DNA of 46,313 nucleotides from Scleroderma bovista (taxonomy: Eukaryota > Basidiomycota > Agaricomycetes > Boletales > Sclerodermataceae). The stretch spans positions 1 through 46,313 of the forward strand of contig JAYMGJ010000620.1 in NCBI GenBank assembly GCA_037178675.1. The letters run 5' to 3'. The position numbers were made by a program, and so were the translations under genes. Below are positions 31,879 to 42,279 of this stretch, one piece after another (positions within the stretch are counted from its first letter, which is position 1; every line of letters begins with the position of its first letter). A model generated the notes under the pieces. It saw only the letters and a program-made list of their open reading frames with translations. It did not search any database and was not told where the DNA came from.

Positions 31879-33003
31879 TCATCCGTGCGAAGAACCCATT
31901 GAGATTTTTGCTAGGATATCTGTCATGCGAGGGCGTTTCAACGGGTCCAAATGCCAGCACAACAGACAAATGTTCCACCATTCGTCCGTCAAACGGAAGT
32001 AAGTGGCTTCGTCAGATGGGCGAGGGTGGCCCCTTCGCAAGCGAGGGATGAGTTGGAGGACTGAGTTGACCTCGGAGAAGGGGCGTTGTCGCGTAAAGAG
32101 TTCCTTCTCGAGACATCCAGTAAACGGCATGAAGAGAGGCACGGCAGACGTACCAAGATCGTCATTCCGAAAGACCAGACGTCCCCCTCAGCGGTTGCAG
32201 CCCCGGGATCTCCTTCGTCAGCTGTAGAGCCCTCCCATAGGCCAAAGTACTCTGGGGCCATCCAATGTGGGGTTCCCCCTCTGCTATCTTCAACGTCCAT
32301 ACTAAACGACGAGTTGACAATGAAGGCAAAACCGAAATCGGTCAGAAGTGGAGATCCATCGTCTGAAATCAGTACGTTTAGCTGTAGGACGGAAATGTCA
32401 GCAAATCATGTAAATATGATATTATACAGGCATACTCCTTTGAGATCACCATGATATATCGGATCTGGCTCGTGTGTATGTAAATACTGTAAACCCGTAG
32501 CGATCCCAACGAGCTGGAAGAGGGTCAGCAAACAAACTTGTGTAGCGCATACTGACGTACCAAAGGGCGAGGATCGACATCCACGTTCTGCACATAATCA
32601 TGTGCGTTACCCCTCTCCATCCATGGGGATACGATAGATATCGTGTGGTCGAATTTAGTGGTGAATCCAAGTACCGGAAGAACGTTATTATGATGGAGCT
32701 TGGACCATATATGCACTTCGCGACAAAAGCTCTGGAATACATCGTCACAAAAGCCTTGCCACATCCCAGCACACCACCAACCTTGATCACACCTATATCA
32801 CTCTTGTGCCCAAAACGAAATATTTTCACTGCAACCGCCGTGCCCTCCGGATCTAGCGTGCCCCGGTACACGAAGGCACTTCCACCCGTAACAAAGTTTT
32901 CACTGTCTCGATGTACCATGTCGCCAAGATTCAAGCAATATCGAGAGGCTCGGTTGGCCAGGTTACGGGCCTCCAGCTGTATATCCAAAGTACTGGCTTT
33001 GTT
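31879..33003 (-). CDS. Protein kinase, TKL-like fungal family (5' end unresolved)
   Basis: Exons on the minus strand: about 33003-32793, 32754-32561, 32513-32436, 32381-32154 and 32103-31879 (TGA). Introns are 38 (doubtful), 47, 54 and 50 bp. Motifs in order: Gly-rich loop GGSAFVYRG, ATP-binding lysine in AVKIF, a hinge block (HNNVLPVLGF; SPWMERGNAHDYV), catalytic loop HGDLKGLNVL (HGD instead of HRD, usual in this mushroom family), TDFGFA, WMAPEYF, and C-lobe DVWSFGMTIL, ELFTRQRPFS, WWNICLLCWHLDPLKRP. The first seen exon begins at an AG (33004-33005) with NKASTLDIQLEARNLA, so an upstream exon with the start codon is missing or not recognised. The 38-bp first intron is shorter than normal and may hide a small deletion. 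It lies just downstream of a broken Ca2+-ATPase, so it too may be decaying. Confidence 0.68.
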
Positions 33004-33165
33004 CTGTGAAAGGATTAGATCACCACACTGCCTGCGCTATGGAGGAACACACATTGTCAAAGAGAGAATGGTTATTCTTGGGATGATTTTGACTCGCGCC
33101 AACTTGAAGCAATGCGACGGATCCTGGAGGGTCACCCTCTGGAGGATCAAAGTGGGGGGTATGCG

Positions 33166-34983
33166 TCACCACAGATGGTCTGATATGCGAGGGTCAGTGC
33201 CCGACCTGGACCAATAACAAGAAAGAAATACGAACACAGGTATATTGCGGCATCCACGCAGATATGTGGGAGCAGATGTTATCGTGGTCAAGCCCGATGG
33301 ATAGATTCCATTCAGTGTCTGGCCCAACAGTAGGGAGCACTTAGGATGAGGTACACGATAGAGACGAGTGAAAAATCGCTTGAATGATTTATTGGATAGC
33401 ACGCGTGCGGGGATTCCATGAGCCATCATGATCCGGCTCGTCGTGCCAACCGCAACGACGACGTAACGCCCGAACCCTTCCAAAACTTTGCTGCCACTGA
33501 CAATGAAACAATCCGTACAATGTTTGCACGTGTCTCTCGGGGCCGATCCGTGATTATTTGGATCCACAACACGCTGGGGATGCACTTGTTTCAGGGCAAC
33601 ACATTGAGAGAAGGGCGCTTTTTTGACAACCGCAGTTTCACCGAGCGTCGTAGATTCGTCACATGTCACGTTGTGGCCGGACAAGAAGATCCCATCGCAT
33701 GGAATAATTTCGTCGGGTGCTAGAAGCGCAATGTCACCTACAACAACTTCCTGCAAACCGGTTAGTGTAAAATGAGCGTCGCATAGATGATTGCGTAGAC
33801 GTACTCCCACACTGATACTGTGTTCGATTCCATCGCGTACAACTTTCATCTTCTTGTTCAGTCTGAGCCGGCTCCGTCGGCCATTGAGAGGGCCATCACC
33901 AACACGGCTTTTGGTCCGACAATGCTGCAGGATAACCTTCAGGAAAGTCAGTTATTTTTAAGCGAAAGAGACAGAACCGAAACTTACCAGAGCTTTATCC
34001 ATGAGCGTGATGAGCCATGACTTTTTTACACGCGGTGGAAAGAAGTTTTCTCCAAAAACTTGCTTCCGTTCCTGCAATGTCGCGTTGTACGGATCACGCC
34101 TGTCACCCGCATGGTCACAGACAATAGATGCAGGAGTATGCGGCTCAACCAGTCGCCCCTTTCCCTTTGTTCTTGGGCGTTGGCGGCAAGAATCGCCACT
34201 TGCACAATCTGGCGCTCTGATTAGTAAACCACGGGTGGGGTGTGTCCCGAGTCCTCTCAAAAGGCTTTCGACGCCACCAATGGCTTCGAGCGCACCCAGG
34301 TCCTTCGAATCCAGTAGACTAGCCAGCTGGGACGGAGTAAATGCAAATGGACCTTTATCAATAGCTATTTCTTGCGAATATATTGCTCCAGGCACACCCC
34401 CAACCTCTGGACTGCTTGATTCCAAGGGATTCTCATCTGGTGCGCTGTGGTTAAAATCACGAGAACGAGCACACGATCTGAAGGGCTGGGAAGTGCAATG
34501 CACGATGGTTGTAGGCCGAGCAACTGGGGGTCTGTCAGGTGTAGGATTATTGCCACGAGGTCCGCTCCCTTCGAGGCTGCTGTGGCTTATGCATGATCCC
34601 CGAAGAGGGCTACCACCGACCACTGCAAGACTCGACGGATGCAGGCGTAAAGATGTGAACCCCCAGGCAGACAATGTGAGAGATGGTGGGACGTCCCCAT
34701 TGGGTTCGTTGTCAGGATATGGTATAGGAGGGCTATCTTGGGACTGGTATGCCTGGAGGAAATGCGACGGTGTGTGTGTGACGACCTCATCTCTGGTCTT
34801 AGGTTCGCAGCAGAAAGACCGGTTTGTTGCTGTCTCGTCGATCGTGGGAGCTGGGGGGTTACGCGTGTCCCACGTGGCGAACCTCGCAATTTCAGACTCC
34901 GCCAGTTTGAAAGCCTGGGAACACTTCAGCGGTGCCATACGTCTTAGAGCCAGTTCAACGGAACTGTTCTTTATTCTGGGCAT
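33166..34983 (-). pseudogene. Truncated PMC1-type (P2B) Ca2+-ATPase
   Basis: The N-terminal block starts at ATG 34983 (MPRIKNSSVELALRR) and reaches the family motifs FAFTPSQLASLLDSKDLGAL, GGVESLLRGLGTHPTRGLL and LQERKQVFGENFFP. A gtaagt donor follows at 33987. After the intron the frame resumes with MKVVRDGIEH, EVVVGDIALLAPDEIIPCDG, IFLSGHNVTCDES and SGSKVLEGFGRYVVVAVGTT, the actuator domain. Defects: the first transmembrane pair between the two blocks is missing; the actuator TGE(S) motif reads L-G-E-T; and homology stops at RIMMA near 33415, so the phosphorylation (DKTGT) and nucleotide domains are absent. It cannot be a working pump. Vacuolar P2B pumps normally exceed 1,000 residues. Confidence 0.75.
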
Positions 34984-35298
34984 GGAGGACAAGGAGCGAT
35001 ACACTTGCAGCCTCAGATGAGGAGAAATTTGGATAGGCTGAAAAGCGGAGTTGCAGACAGCGGGCGTCGCCCAAGTAATTGGCAAACTTGGTTATTTGTC
35101 CTGATAGGGGTGATAACGTTCATGAAGTGAGGTTTGCGTCGACTCGAAATATTTCGTCGAATTGGCAAGTGGCAGGTGACAGTAGTTTTGTAGGAAGGAA
35201 GCGGTCAGTCGACTAGTCAAAGTCTTGGTCAATAAATATATGTCCCCTTTTTCCGAAAAATATGCAGTGGCGGTGCAGGGGGACTGCAGAAATTATAT

Positions 35299-35324
35299 GT
35301 TCCGAATGTGAGGTAATGTGTGCA
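35299..35324 (-). repeat. Partial inverted copy of foldback arm end
   Basis: gttccgaatgtgagg (35299-35313) is the exact reverse complement of 35678-35692, with looser similarity to about 35324 (tgtgtgca). The match crosses the border of the foldback arm and includes 8 bp outside it. Confidence 0.6.
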
Positions 35325-35400
35325 GGGTCCGCAGATCGGATACATGCCAACTCGATGAAGACGCCACTGTGAACTATTCTCCACATCTGATACACTAGCC

Positions 35401-35423
35401 GGTGGATTCCAGTGGAATCCACC
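35401..35423. repeat. Perfect short hairpin (10-bp stem, 3-nt loop)
   Basis: ggtggattcc - agt - ggaatccacc. It may be a transcription-related stem-loop or the relic of a small element; no function can be assigned. Confidence 0.7.
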
Positions 35424-35512
35424 CCTTATAAGGATAAGTGCCTTCGGGTAGTCTTCAGATCTAATTCAAAACTTCGTCAATTTTGAGTCTCTTCCTCAGA
35501 TGCAGGTGGTCC

Positions 35513-35684
35513 TGTGAGGCGGTGTGCAAAACTGAGTGGCTATACAGAAGTTCAAACACCGCAAACCTTAGGAAATCACACTCCCGAGTCCCGAGTCCCA
35601 CTCTCCCCTTCCCCCGTGTGATTTCCTAAGGTTTGCGGTGTTTGAACTTCTGTATAGCCACTCAGTTTTGCACACCGCCTCACA
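35513..35684. mobile_element. Foldback/MITE-like perfect inverted repeat (2 x 69 bp)
   Basis: The left arm 35513-35581 and right arm 35616-35684 are exact reverse complements over 69 bp, separated by a 34-bp C/T-rich loop (35582-35615) containing cccgagt twice in tandem. There is no coding capacity. A perfect stem of this length implies recent origin or gene-conversion maintenance. No flanking target duplication is obvious. Transcribed, it would form a long double-stranded hairpin. An assembly artefact at an inverted duplication is also possible. Confidence 0.75.
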
Positions 35685-37018
35685 TTCGGAACGTGGGAAG
35701 GAGCCTCAGGGGGTCACTTCCCGAAGTTTGGATTACATACCGAGCAGTGACTACTATGTATGATCGACGAAGCATATGTTCGACTTTACAGATGCCAATT
35801 TCCAGACATTCAGACATCTCCCCATGAACGTGCACGTGCTCTTGCAGCCATCGCTATAGAAACGTCATGCGGTTAATGTCTCCCATGAAGCAACCGTACT
35901 ACAGACTCAAAGCTTGTCACGTACAGCTACAACTCTCGATTTAAGTAAGTTAACTTGCGTCATGGCAGACTACAATGCAGAACATGATCGCACATTCCAC
36001 AAGTGCTATTGAGGATGAAGGTGGAGAGGTCAGCCAACTTCGATTGGCGGATTCGGGTGAAGCCAATCTGCTAGTATGCTGACCCCAGGAAAGCCCGAAG
36101 AATTACTTGAAGAACAGCACCACGCATACGACATTATGGAAGTACTGGCACTTACAAAATGCTTATCGGGCCTAAACCCTCCCCAACTGCGTTTGAGGCC
36201 ACCTTCAACGTGCCCACCGACCTAGATATGGCAAATGGTGCCCGAGGTTCGTGGATATAGTACACGACCCCAGAGAAGACAGGGACATCATCTCAGGTGA
36301 ATGCACGGAATTACTCTACCTATATACCTGCTTACGTGCTCGTGCAAATAAATCGTAGTGTCTTACTAGTTATGTACCCCTCTCAGCAGAACATTTACAA
36401 TCACCGTTGCGAACGGCACTAAAACAGCACTTCCCCCCACACGCACACACTTGGTCAGTGACTCGTGCGAAGATGACGACAAGGCGCGACCACCCACACC
36501 TTGCACACGCACGAAGGCACTAAGCCGTTTTACCTTTGAATCTTCCGCGTCGACGTCTCCAGTACGGATGCTCTGAATGTGTGGGTGCCCAGACGACACA
36601 GGTAAGTTCTGGATCCTTGATCTCTGGTGTTGGCGCACGCATTGATTCTCTCCAGTCAGCCGCGTTCCCTTGACTCACATTGAGTCGACAGTACCGCAGT
36701 TCATTGTGCCATCTTCGCCGTTGTTGATCGCCATTGCCATCACCAGCCGTCACACCCTTTGAATACTTTGCACATCTGTGTGCACACTCAATGCATTTGC
36801 GTGGCTTCCAATGCCGTCTGTCTCGTTTATGCCGCATCTTGCACCTCCAGCACCCAGGTATGTGTCTGCATAGCGTTGAGGGTCTCATGGACACATATAG
36901 GCAATTGCGTGGATCGAGTGGAAAAAAAGCGACAATATTTTCTACGTGCAGTGACCTTGTAAACGTGATGATCGAAACCAAATGAAGCTCAGATAAAGCA
37001 CCGGACATCGTGAGTATA

Positions 37019-38920
37019 CTACCACATACCAGGGGCCACCAGTGGGTGCCCAGCCGTCGAAGGGTACACAAACGCTGGCTGCCCGCCAGCGGGTACATAC
37101 CCACGCGGAAAGGATAGTCCCAGGCGGCCGTTCATCTCCGCCATCCCAGGTGCACCACCAGAATCGCCTGGAAGAAGCGGTGCCTGGTGTGTTGGCTCAT
37201 CAATGTCTCCTACTCTCTGCGCTGCCCACTGGTCCCAACTTTCGCCCCACGTCGGCTTGTGTAAAGGGGGTGGCATAGAGTCGAGCGTCGGCACAGCGCC
37301 ATATCCAGGTATGGCGCTGAGGCCATGACTGTGGTGGTGGCGGTGGCGGCGATGATAGTGATGATCGTGGTCGTACATGTCGTACCATGAGGGCGGAATC
37401 GTGGTTCCGCGCATCTGCTCGCGCAACCTGCTGCGGTTCGTCTGAGAGGGAATGTATTCGTCCGCGATTTGTGCATCAGAGGAGAAGGGGAGTTGGTCGA
37501 GCTCTTGGACAAACCGTTTGAAGCGCGCAATATGTGATTGGAAAGTAGAGTTTTGGGGAGTGTGCATGCGGCTCGATGGGTCATAGTATTGAGAGTATGT
37601 AACGGCATGGGCATGGGGGTGTGCGTGAGTATGAGTGTGAGTATGCGTATGCGGGGGTGAGTGCGTGTGCGATGGGGAAGAATGAGTGGGGCTAGTGACG
37701 TGAATATGAGGAGGGATGACCGGACCGAAAGACGCTTCCGATGGAGGCTGGGGGTGAGACGGGCGTGGGGTATGTACGGGTGTCGAAGGGCGCGGGGAAG
37801 GGTGACGATGGCGATGGCGATGGCGATGATGGTCCACGGGAGTAGAGGTGCGCGGGGGCATCACGAATGACATATGACTGCGATTGTCATCGAGTGAGCG
37901 CTGGTCATCGATGTCGTCGTCCATGCTGAGAGCATGTCGAAGTACGGCTGGGGTAGGAGCATGTCGTCGATCAGGTGGAGAACGTTCGATCGGGATGACG
38001 CCTGAAGGCATTGTTGGTGTCCCGACAGATGAAATATTGCCGCTGTATACCTGCGTAACAGGATATGGAACCGCAGGCTCAGGCATCCGAGCGCGATCCG
38101 GCCGATCTGAGCCCGGTATTCGTGAGGACACGACAGAGGGCACGGGTGTTGGTTCTCGCTCTGGCTCTGGCATGGACTGAAGATCAAACTCGGGTCGAAT
38201 GCCCGGTGTAGATTGTGGTTCCGGAGGCTCATTCTCATAGGCAGAATCAGGTTCTTCCTCGAGGTGTATTCCGGATATCGACGAGGGGACATTCCAGGTC
38301 CCAGGCGGTGGTCGTCTGTTAGGTCTCCATCTGCCAAAACGCGGAAGCATTTTGAGCGTTTTGATGAATCCTCCCACGAACCGGTTTCGGGGAGGAGGCT
38401 GGCGATGGGGAACGTATGGCATTGGCATTGGCACGCCCTCGGGGTCATCTTCCTCCTCAAATTCGCTTGGTACAGCCATATGCTCTCCGATTGCGGGGGT
38501 TGCGGGTGTTTTAGGACGTCCGATGACGGGTGTCGGCATGTCAATTGGCTGTGGGGGTGGGGGATCGTACAGATGAGGCTGGGGCATTGCGTGGCGTGTC
38601 TGGGGAGTGAAACTGGTCATCGTATTAGCAGTCGGAGCATGTACAGAATTTGTTTGAGAAAGGCTCGGCTGGGAGAGATTAGACAGGTTAGGCTGGGAAA
38701 AGTTCGGCTGGGCTGACAATCGCGCGGTATTTTGGGTGCCACTCGAAGCCGAGAGCCATGTCACAGCGACGTCTCTGGTCCTGCGTGGTTGGCTTGGTCG
38801 ACGACTGTAACGATCCCTGCGGACGGGGGGAGCGAAATAGTCGTCGTCTAGATCGTCGTCGTCAAAACGTGCGTCTCCACGAGGTCCACGTGAATACGTC
38901 ACGTCGCTGTACGCTTCCAT
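37019..38920 (-). CDS. Low-complexity hypothetical protein (633 aa)
   Basis: A single uninterrupted frame from ATG 38920 (MEAYSDVTYSRGPRGDARFD) to TAG 37019-37021. The N terminus is acidic then Arg-rich (DDDDLDDDYFAPP, RRPSQPRRTRD). Then come short repeats around NLSQPSLSQ, long Pro/Ser-rich disordered stretches, a basic island (FVGGFIKTLKMLPRFGRWRP), His-rich tracts (HRHRHRHRHPSP; HTHTHTHTHAHPHAHA), and near the C terminus a more ordered block (FKRFVQELDQLPFSSDAQIA; PTWGESWDQWAAQRVGDIDE). There are no membrane segments or enzyme motifs. The length of the open frame, consistent codon use and a TATA box about 115 bp upstream support a real intron-less gene. Function is unknown; the ordered block could be a small interaction domain. 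A 5' exon overlapping minus frames near 38960-39270 cannot be excluded. Confidence 0.7.
   Translation of the reverse strand: MEAYSDVTYSRGPRGDARFDDDDLDDDYFAPPVRRDRYSRRPSQPRRTRDVAVTWLSASSGTQNTARLSAQPNFSQPNLSNLSQPSLSQTNSVHAPTANTMTSFTPQTRHAMPQPHLYDPPPPQPIDMPTPVIGRPKTPATPAIGEHMAVPSEFEEEDDPEGVPMPMPYVPHRQPPPRNRFVGGFIKTLKMLPRFGRWRPNRRPPPGTWNVPSSISGIHLEEEPDSAYENEPPEPQSTPGIRPEFDLQSMPEPEREPTPVPSVVSSRIPGSDRPDRARMPEPAVPYPVTQVYSGNISSVGTPTMPSGVIPIERSPPDRRHAPTPAVLRHALSMDDDIDDQRSLDDNRSHMSFVMPPRTSTPVDHHRHRHRHRHPSPRPSTPVHTPRPSHPQPPSEASFGPVIPPHIHVTSPTHSSPSHTHSPPHTHTHTHTHAHPHAHAVTYSQYYDPSSRMHTPQNSTFQSHIARFKRFVQELDQLPFSSDAQIADEYIPSQTNRSRLREQMRGTTIPPSWYDMYDHDHHYHRRHRHHHSHGLSAIPGYGAVPTLDSMPPPLHKPTWGESWDQWAAQRVGDIDEPTHQAPLLPGDSGGAPGMAEMNGRLGLSFPRGYVPAGGQPAFVYPSTAGHPLVAPGMW
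37607..37672. repeat. GT/ATG-rich microsatellite-like tract encoding His/Thr/Ala repeats
   Basis: Purine-pyrimidine alternating sequence (gtgcgtgagtatgagtgtga and similar) inside the 633-aa ORF. It encodes the alternating His-Thr then His-Ala/Pro tract. A second short tandem, (ggcgat)n, near 37806-37828 encodes His-Arg repeats. Confidence 0.6.
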
Positions 38921-39030
38921 CCTTGACCCTACCAGCGTTCAGGAGAGGGTCGATGTCCAAGCAAACTGGTAGGTCTTGGATGGACGGCGCCGAGGCTGCT
39001 GTCTGCGGACGTTCAGCGGCGGGGCAATTA

Positions 39031-39039
39031 TTATATATA
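39031..39039 (-). promoter_or_regulatory. TATA box of the 633-aa gene
   Basis: TATATATAA on the minus strand, 111-119 bp upstream of the start codon at 38920, a normal distance for a fungal TATA promoter with a short leader. Confidence 0.6.
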
Positions 39040-39739
39040 CCTACGGCTGGGACTTTGTCCACCGTCAATATTATGGGCCAAGGTTCGTAGTAGTGGGTCC
39101 CCTTCAACCAGCGTTGTGGGCGGTGCATTGGGCAAGAAGAGAACACAAGCAAAGGAATCCACGATTGGCAACTGCACCGACTCTGCGGCAAGCTTCTCGC
39201 AGATCGCCACCAAATCGCCACAGCTAGTAAGTCGCCCACTGCTTTCTGGTCGACATCCTCCCTGGTCATGGTACCAACGACTACTGAACGGCCAGGTTTA
39301 AAGACAGCGAGCCACTGTATGCAATCTTATAGACATGGATAGGTTGGCGGAAGATGATTGCCGCCCTATAAAATGTATGCTAATGATCACGACCATCCTT
39401 GGTATGTATACCACAACGTTGGTGAGCTCTACTGATCGAAATGGCTCGCTCTTCTTGGCCTGCCTCGAGGAGACTCACTAATGTAGCTCATCTGGCGGTT
39501 TACCCTCAGGTGCTGTTGACTTTAAGACCACTACTTTGATGCCGTGGTCACTTCAAAAACTCAGGAAGCGCATAGTGTCATTCGACGCTTTGTAGATTTG
39601 AAAGCAGGGTTACATGAAAGACGGGCTACCGGGATGAGGAACCGAAGAGCGTCTTCTTCTTTTTCCCCTCCAGGCCCCCAACCACACTCTATCCCAGTAG
39701 CTTGCGACGGGTTACGACTAACGGCTACCGTTATATCCT
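39040..39739. other. Intergenic region
   Basis: The upstream flank of the 633-aa gene on one side and the start of the GH3-like remnant on the other. No gene is supported. Confidence 0.4.
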
Positions 39740-41741
39740 CTTACCTCGTTGACTTCCGAACTCAAAGCGTTCCTGCTAGAAGGCACAGACCGCCGTCTGC
39801 GGGAAATCATAAACGCGAACGTCACTACATACTCGCTTTACTAGCTGTTTTCCTACCCTTGTAGATTTCTGCCTGGCGATCACAAACAAGGATATGAAGG
39901 ATGATGCAACCACCCTGGATGACTTCTGCCGCCTAGTACCTGTCACCGAATACGACCTCTGCTGCTTCTTGATAACCAATGTTATAGAATAGCCTTCCAA
40001 ACTGTCCGAGATTGAAAACTTGCTCGCAGGGGTTCTCGATTTTCTATGCCAGTCCAGCTCCACTACAGGCAAGGAGCCGAAGTTCTTCCCTAGATCTCGT
40101 CAGTCTTTACAGTCAATGATCGTTTACTGCGGGGCCACCAAGCACATGCAGGCCATCGTCGTTGGCTACCAAACCTCATGTAGCAACAGATTCAGGTGAG
40201 GTGCATATGATTACTGTGACTTGTCCAACTGTCGGAACTTGGCGCGCTTCTATGAACTTGACCGTCCAGACCGATGATACTCCGCATGATGTCGATCTGT
40301 ACGTGTCCTGTCGTTCAATCAATGGCCATGTATGAGTTACTGTTTCAGTTCCTGTTCCATGGGTCACTGGCCTTACCACACATCTGCGATCTTTCCTATC
40401 TATCCATGCGCTCTTTGCGCTTGAGGGTCCACCTATGCGTCTTTTATATCACCGTTTTCATGGACATTATACACACCACATTGTATACAAGATTGGGAAG
40501 CCCTCTTGTTCAGCATCCGTGATGGAACCATTCTGGATATTAAGCACATTGATCATGTTTGGGCTTACCTGCAGGTACGGGCTGGCCATTTGGAAACCAA
40601 CGACAGTATCTGAAGAGAGCACGCTCACATGCGTGTAGATCTGGAGCGCGCGGAAGAGCTTCGGTGCATAGGGCCTTCCCTGTCTTGCTCTGGGTGTGGC
40701 ACAACTTGTTTGGCCAGCGCAAAAGACGCTTTCGTGTCTCTACAGTGCCGCGTTTGCCATTGCATTGCCCAAGGTAAGGAATTGTCCTCAATGATGCAGT
40801 GGTCCTCATCCTCATCAATCAAGAATGGTGCCTAGACTTGATATTACCATTCACAACTTTGGATATGGATGCACTGTTGAAGGCCCTCGAGGCAGCACTC
40901 TGAACATCGGTGATTCTGGAGAATTTTTGTTCCAAACTGGAGGCATCGTTGAGTATCTCGACGGCGCAGGCACGTTCAGGCAGCGTGTATTTTCCTCTGC
41001 ATTCCTTTTCCGGAACGACTATCTTCCTCTAATAGAGTCTGGCTTTGGGTGACTATCCTTTTCTTAATGAAGAAAACCATCGCGCACTTTAACTAACTCA
41101 ACTTCCGGTGTTCACGTTCAGGGATGGTCTATGGAGGTACCTGATAGGCGACATCTTTGACGCAGTTGAGTTTCACCCGCAAAACGGCTTACCTGTGTTT
41201 AAGTATTTTGGGTGAGACAAGTACGCGAAACAGAAATTTTCACTCTTGGACCTTGATTGATTGTGGCTGCATACAGTTTACAAATCCGACCCACCCTATT
41301 TTGATTACGGAGACGCATCTTGTTGATATGATACGAGCGAATAACGTACAGGGTATCCTAGAGGTGTATGGGTTCACCACATTCATCGATCAGCACGAGT
41401 CTCCGCCGATACATAGTAGGATTTTTGCTGGAAATCATCGGGGATGCTATTGATTTTTTGTAATTTGGTACGCAATGCTCATATGGCTCAGGTCTCGATG
41501 CCCAGCTCTTAAACAGAAGGCCTTTAAAGCGCTAGCGACGAGCAAACATCGTTTGGACAGATTTTTTCATCGCGGCAAACTGCGGTCACCGACACTCCGC
41601 ATTGCGTTGAGACCATGGAGTTGGCATGAATCGGCCAAGGTCCCTGTTGTGACATGGGACTTGAATACACTCGAGTGGATGGAGGGAGTTGTGACCCGCT
41701 GCTTCGGTAGTGGTTCTGTCTCGTATATCCGTGCAGTTTAG
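39740..41741 (+). pseudogene. Degenerate GH3-like acyl-adenylating enzyme gene
   Basis: Pieces of a fungal GH3-family protein appear in order on the plus strand but in different frames. The N-terminal helix is LKAFLLEGTDRRLREIINAN (near 39765). Then come TLDDFCRLVPVTEYD and FLCQSSSTTGKEPKFFPRS (39890-40100), SFLSIHALFALEG (about 40390), DWEALLFSIRDGTILDIKHI (about 40490-40550), ERAEELRCIGPSLSC (about 40640), IGDSGEFLFQTGGIVEYLD (about 40905), DGLWRYLIGDIFD and FHPQNGLPVFKYFG (41120-41210), and the C-terminal KVPVVTWDLNTLEWMEG (about 41640). The first long block has an in-frame TAG at 39990-39992, and at least three frame changes are not explained by introns. Plant GH3 enzymes join amino acids to acyl hormones via acyl-AMP; the fungal relatives are uncharacterised. 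Confidence 0.68.
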
Positions 41742-41898
41742 AGGGTAAGATGGAAGGACTAGATATCACAATGTTCGTCGCAGGGCACATTGTAGAACCA
41801 AGGGTGATTTAACAGGGAGCAAGCAATTAATGCCGACCAGGTAGCAGTCTGCCAAAGCTAGACCCACAGAGGAAGATAAGTCATTTCTCTAGATGAAA

Positions 41899-42279
41899 AT
41901 TTACCATGGCATCATACAGAAATCCAGCCTGCGCCCGATGCGGTTACCCATCCACCAAGCTGCGCTCACATTAGTGAAGACAAGGTCAAGAACCGAAAGA
42001 CAACCGTCACAGACCGTATACACGACCCCAAAAATGTCGCCGAATGGTCTATCTTGAGAACGGATTGAGTAGACAACCCTATCTTTTATCCCATCATCTC
42101 ATTTTTTTCTCCTTGAGACAGTTCATATATGTACGTGTCAGGGGTGTCAAACAGGCCTTGAAGGCATGAGAGAGGGCTTGGGAAAGTTGAAGAACGAAAT
42201 GGAATAGAGAACTAATCTTCGCCTCCCGATTCCCCGATTGGACGCTTGGTCTTGTCTTTATCACTTCCAAGCTTATCAC
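41899..42279 (+). pseudogene. Duplicated eL37 pseudogene fragment, intron retained
   Basis: Corresponds to 29487-29890 of the functional eL37 gene: the end of an intron with its AG, exon 5 (starts CCTGCGCCC, encodes CARCGYPSTKLRSH then a TAG stop), diverged intron 5, exon 6 ending gaaggcatga, and the 3' flank through tctcaagcttatcac-like sequence. Intron sequence and 3' flank are copied, so this is a DNA-level duplication, not a reverse-transcribed copy. Exons 1-4 are absent. Divergence and the early stop make it non-functional. Confidence 0.8.

Larger units (their letters stand above)
34984..37018. other. Intergenic region containing hairpins
   Basis: No gene is supported. It holds the 23-bp hairpin at 35401-35423 and the large foldback at 35513-35684. 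Short frames on the minus strand around 36366-37104 lack motifs; part will be 3' flank of the minus-strand gene ending at 37019. Confidence 0.45.

Noticed and set aside
33958..35020. Long plus frame at 34001-35020
   Set aside because: Antisense of the Ca2+-ATPase remnant, which has clear family motifs on the minus strand.
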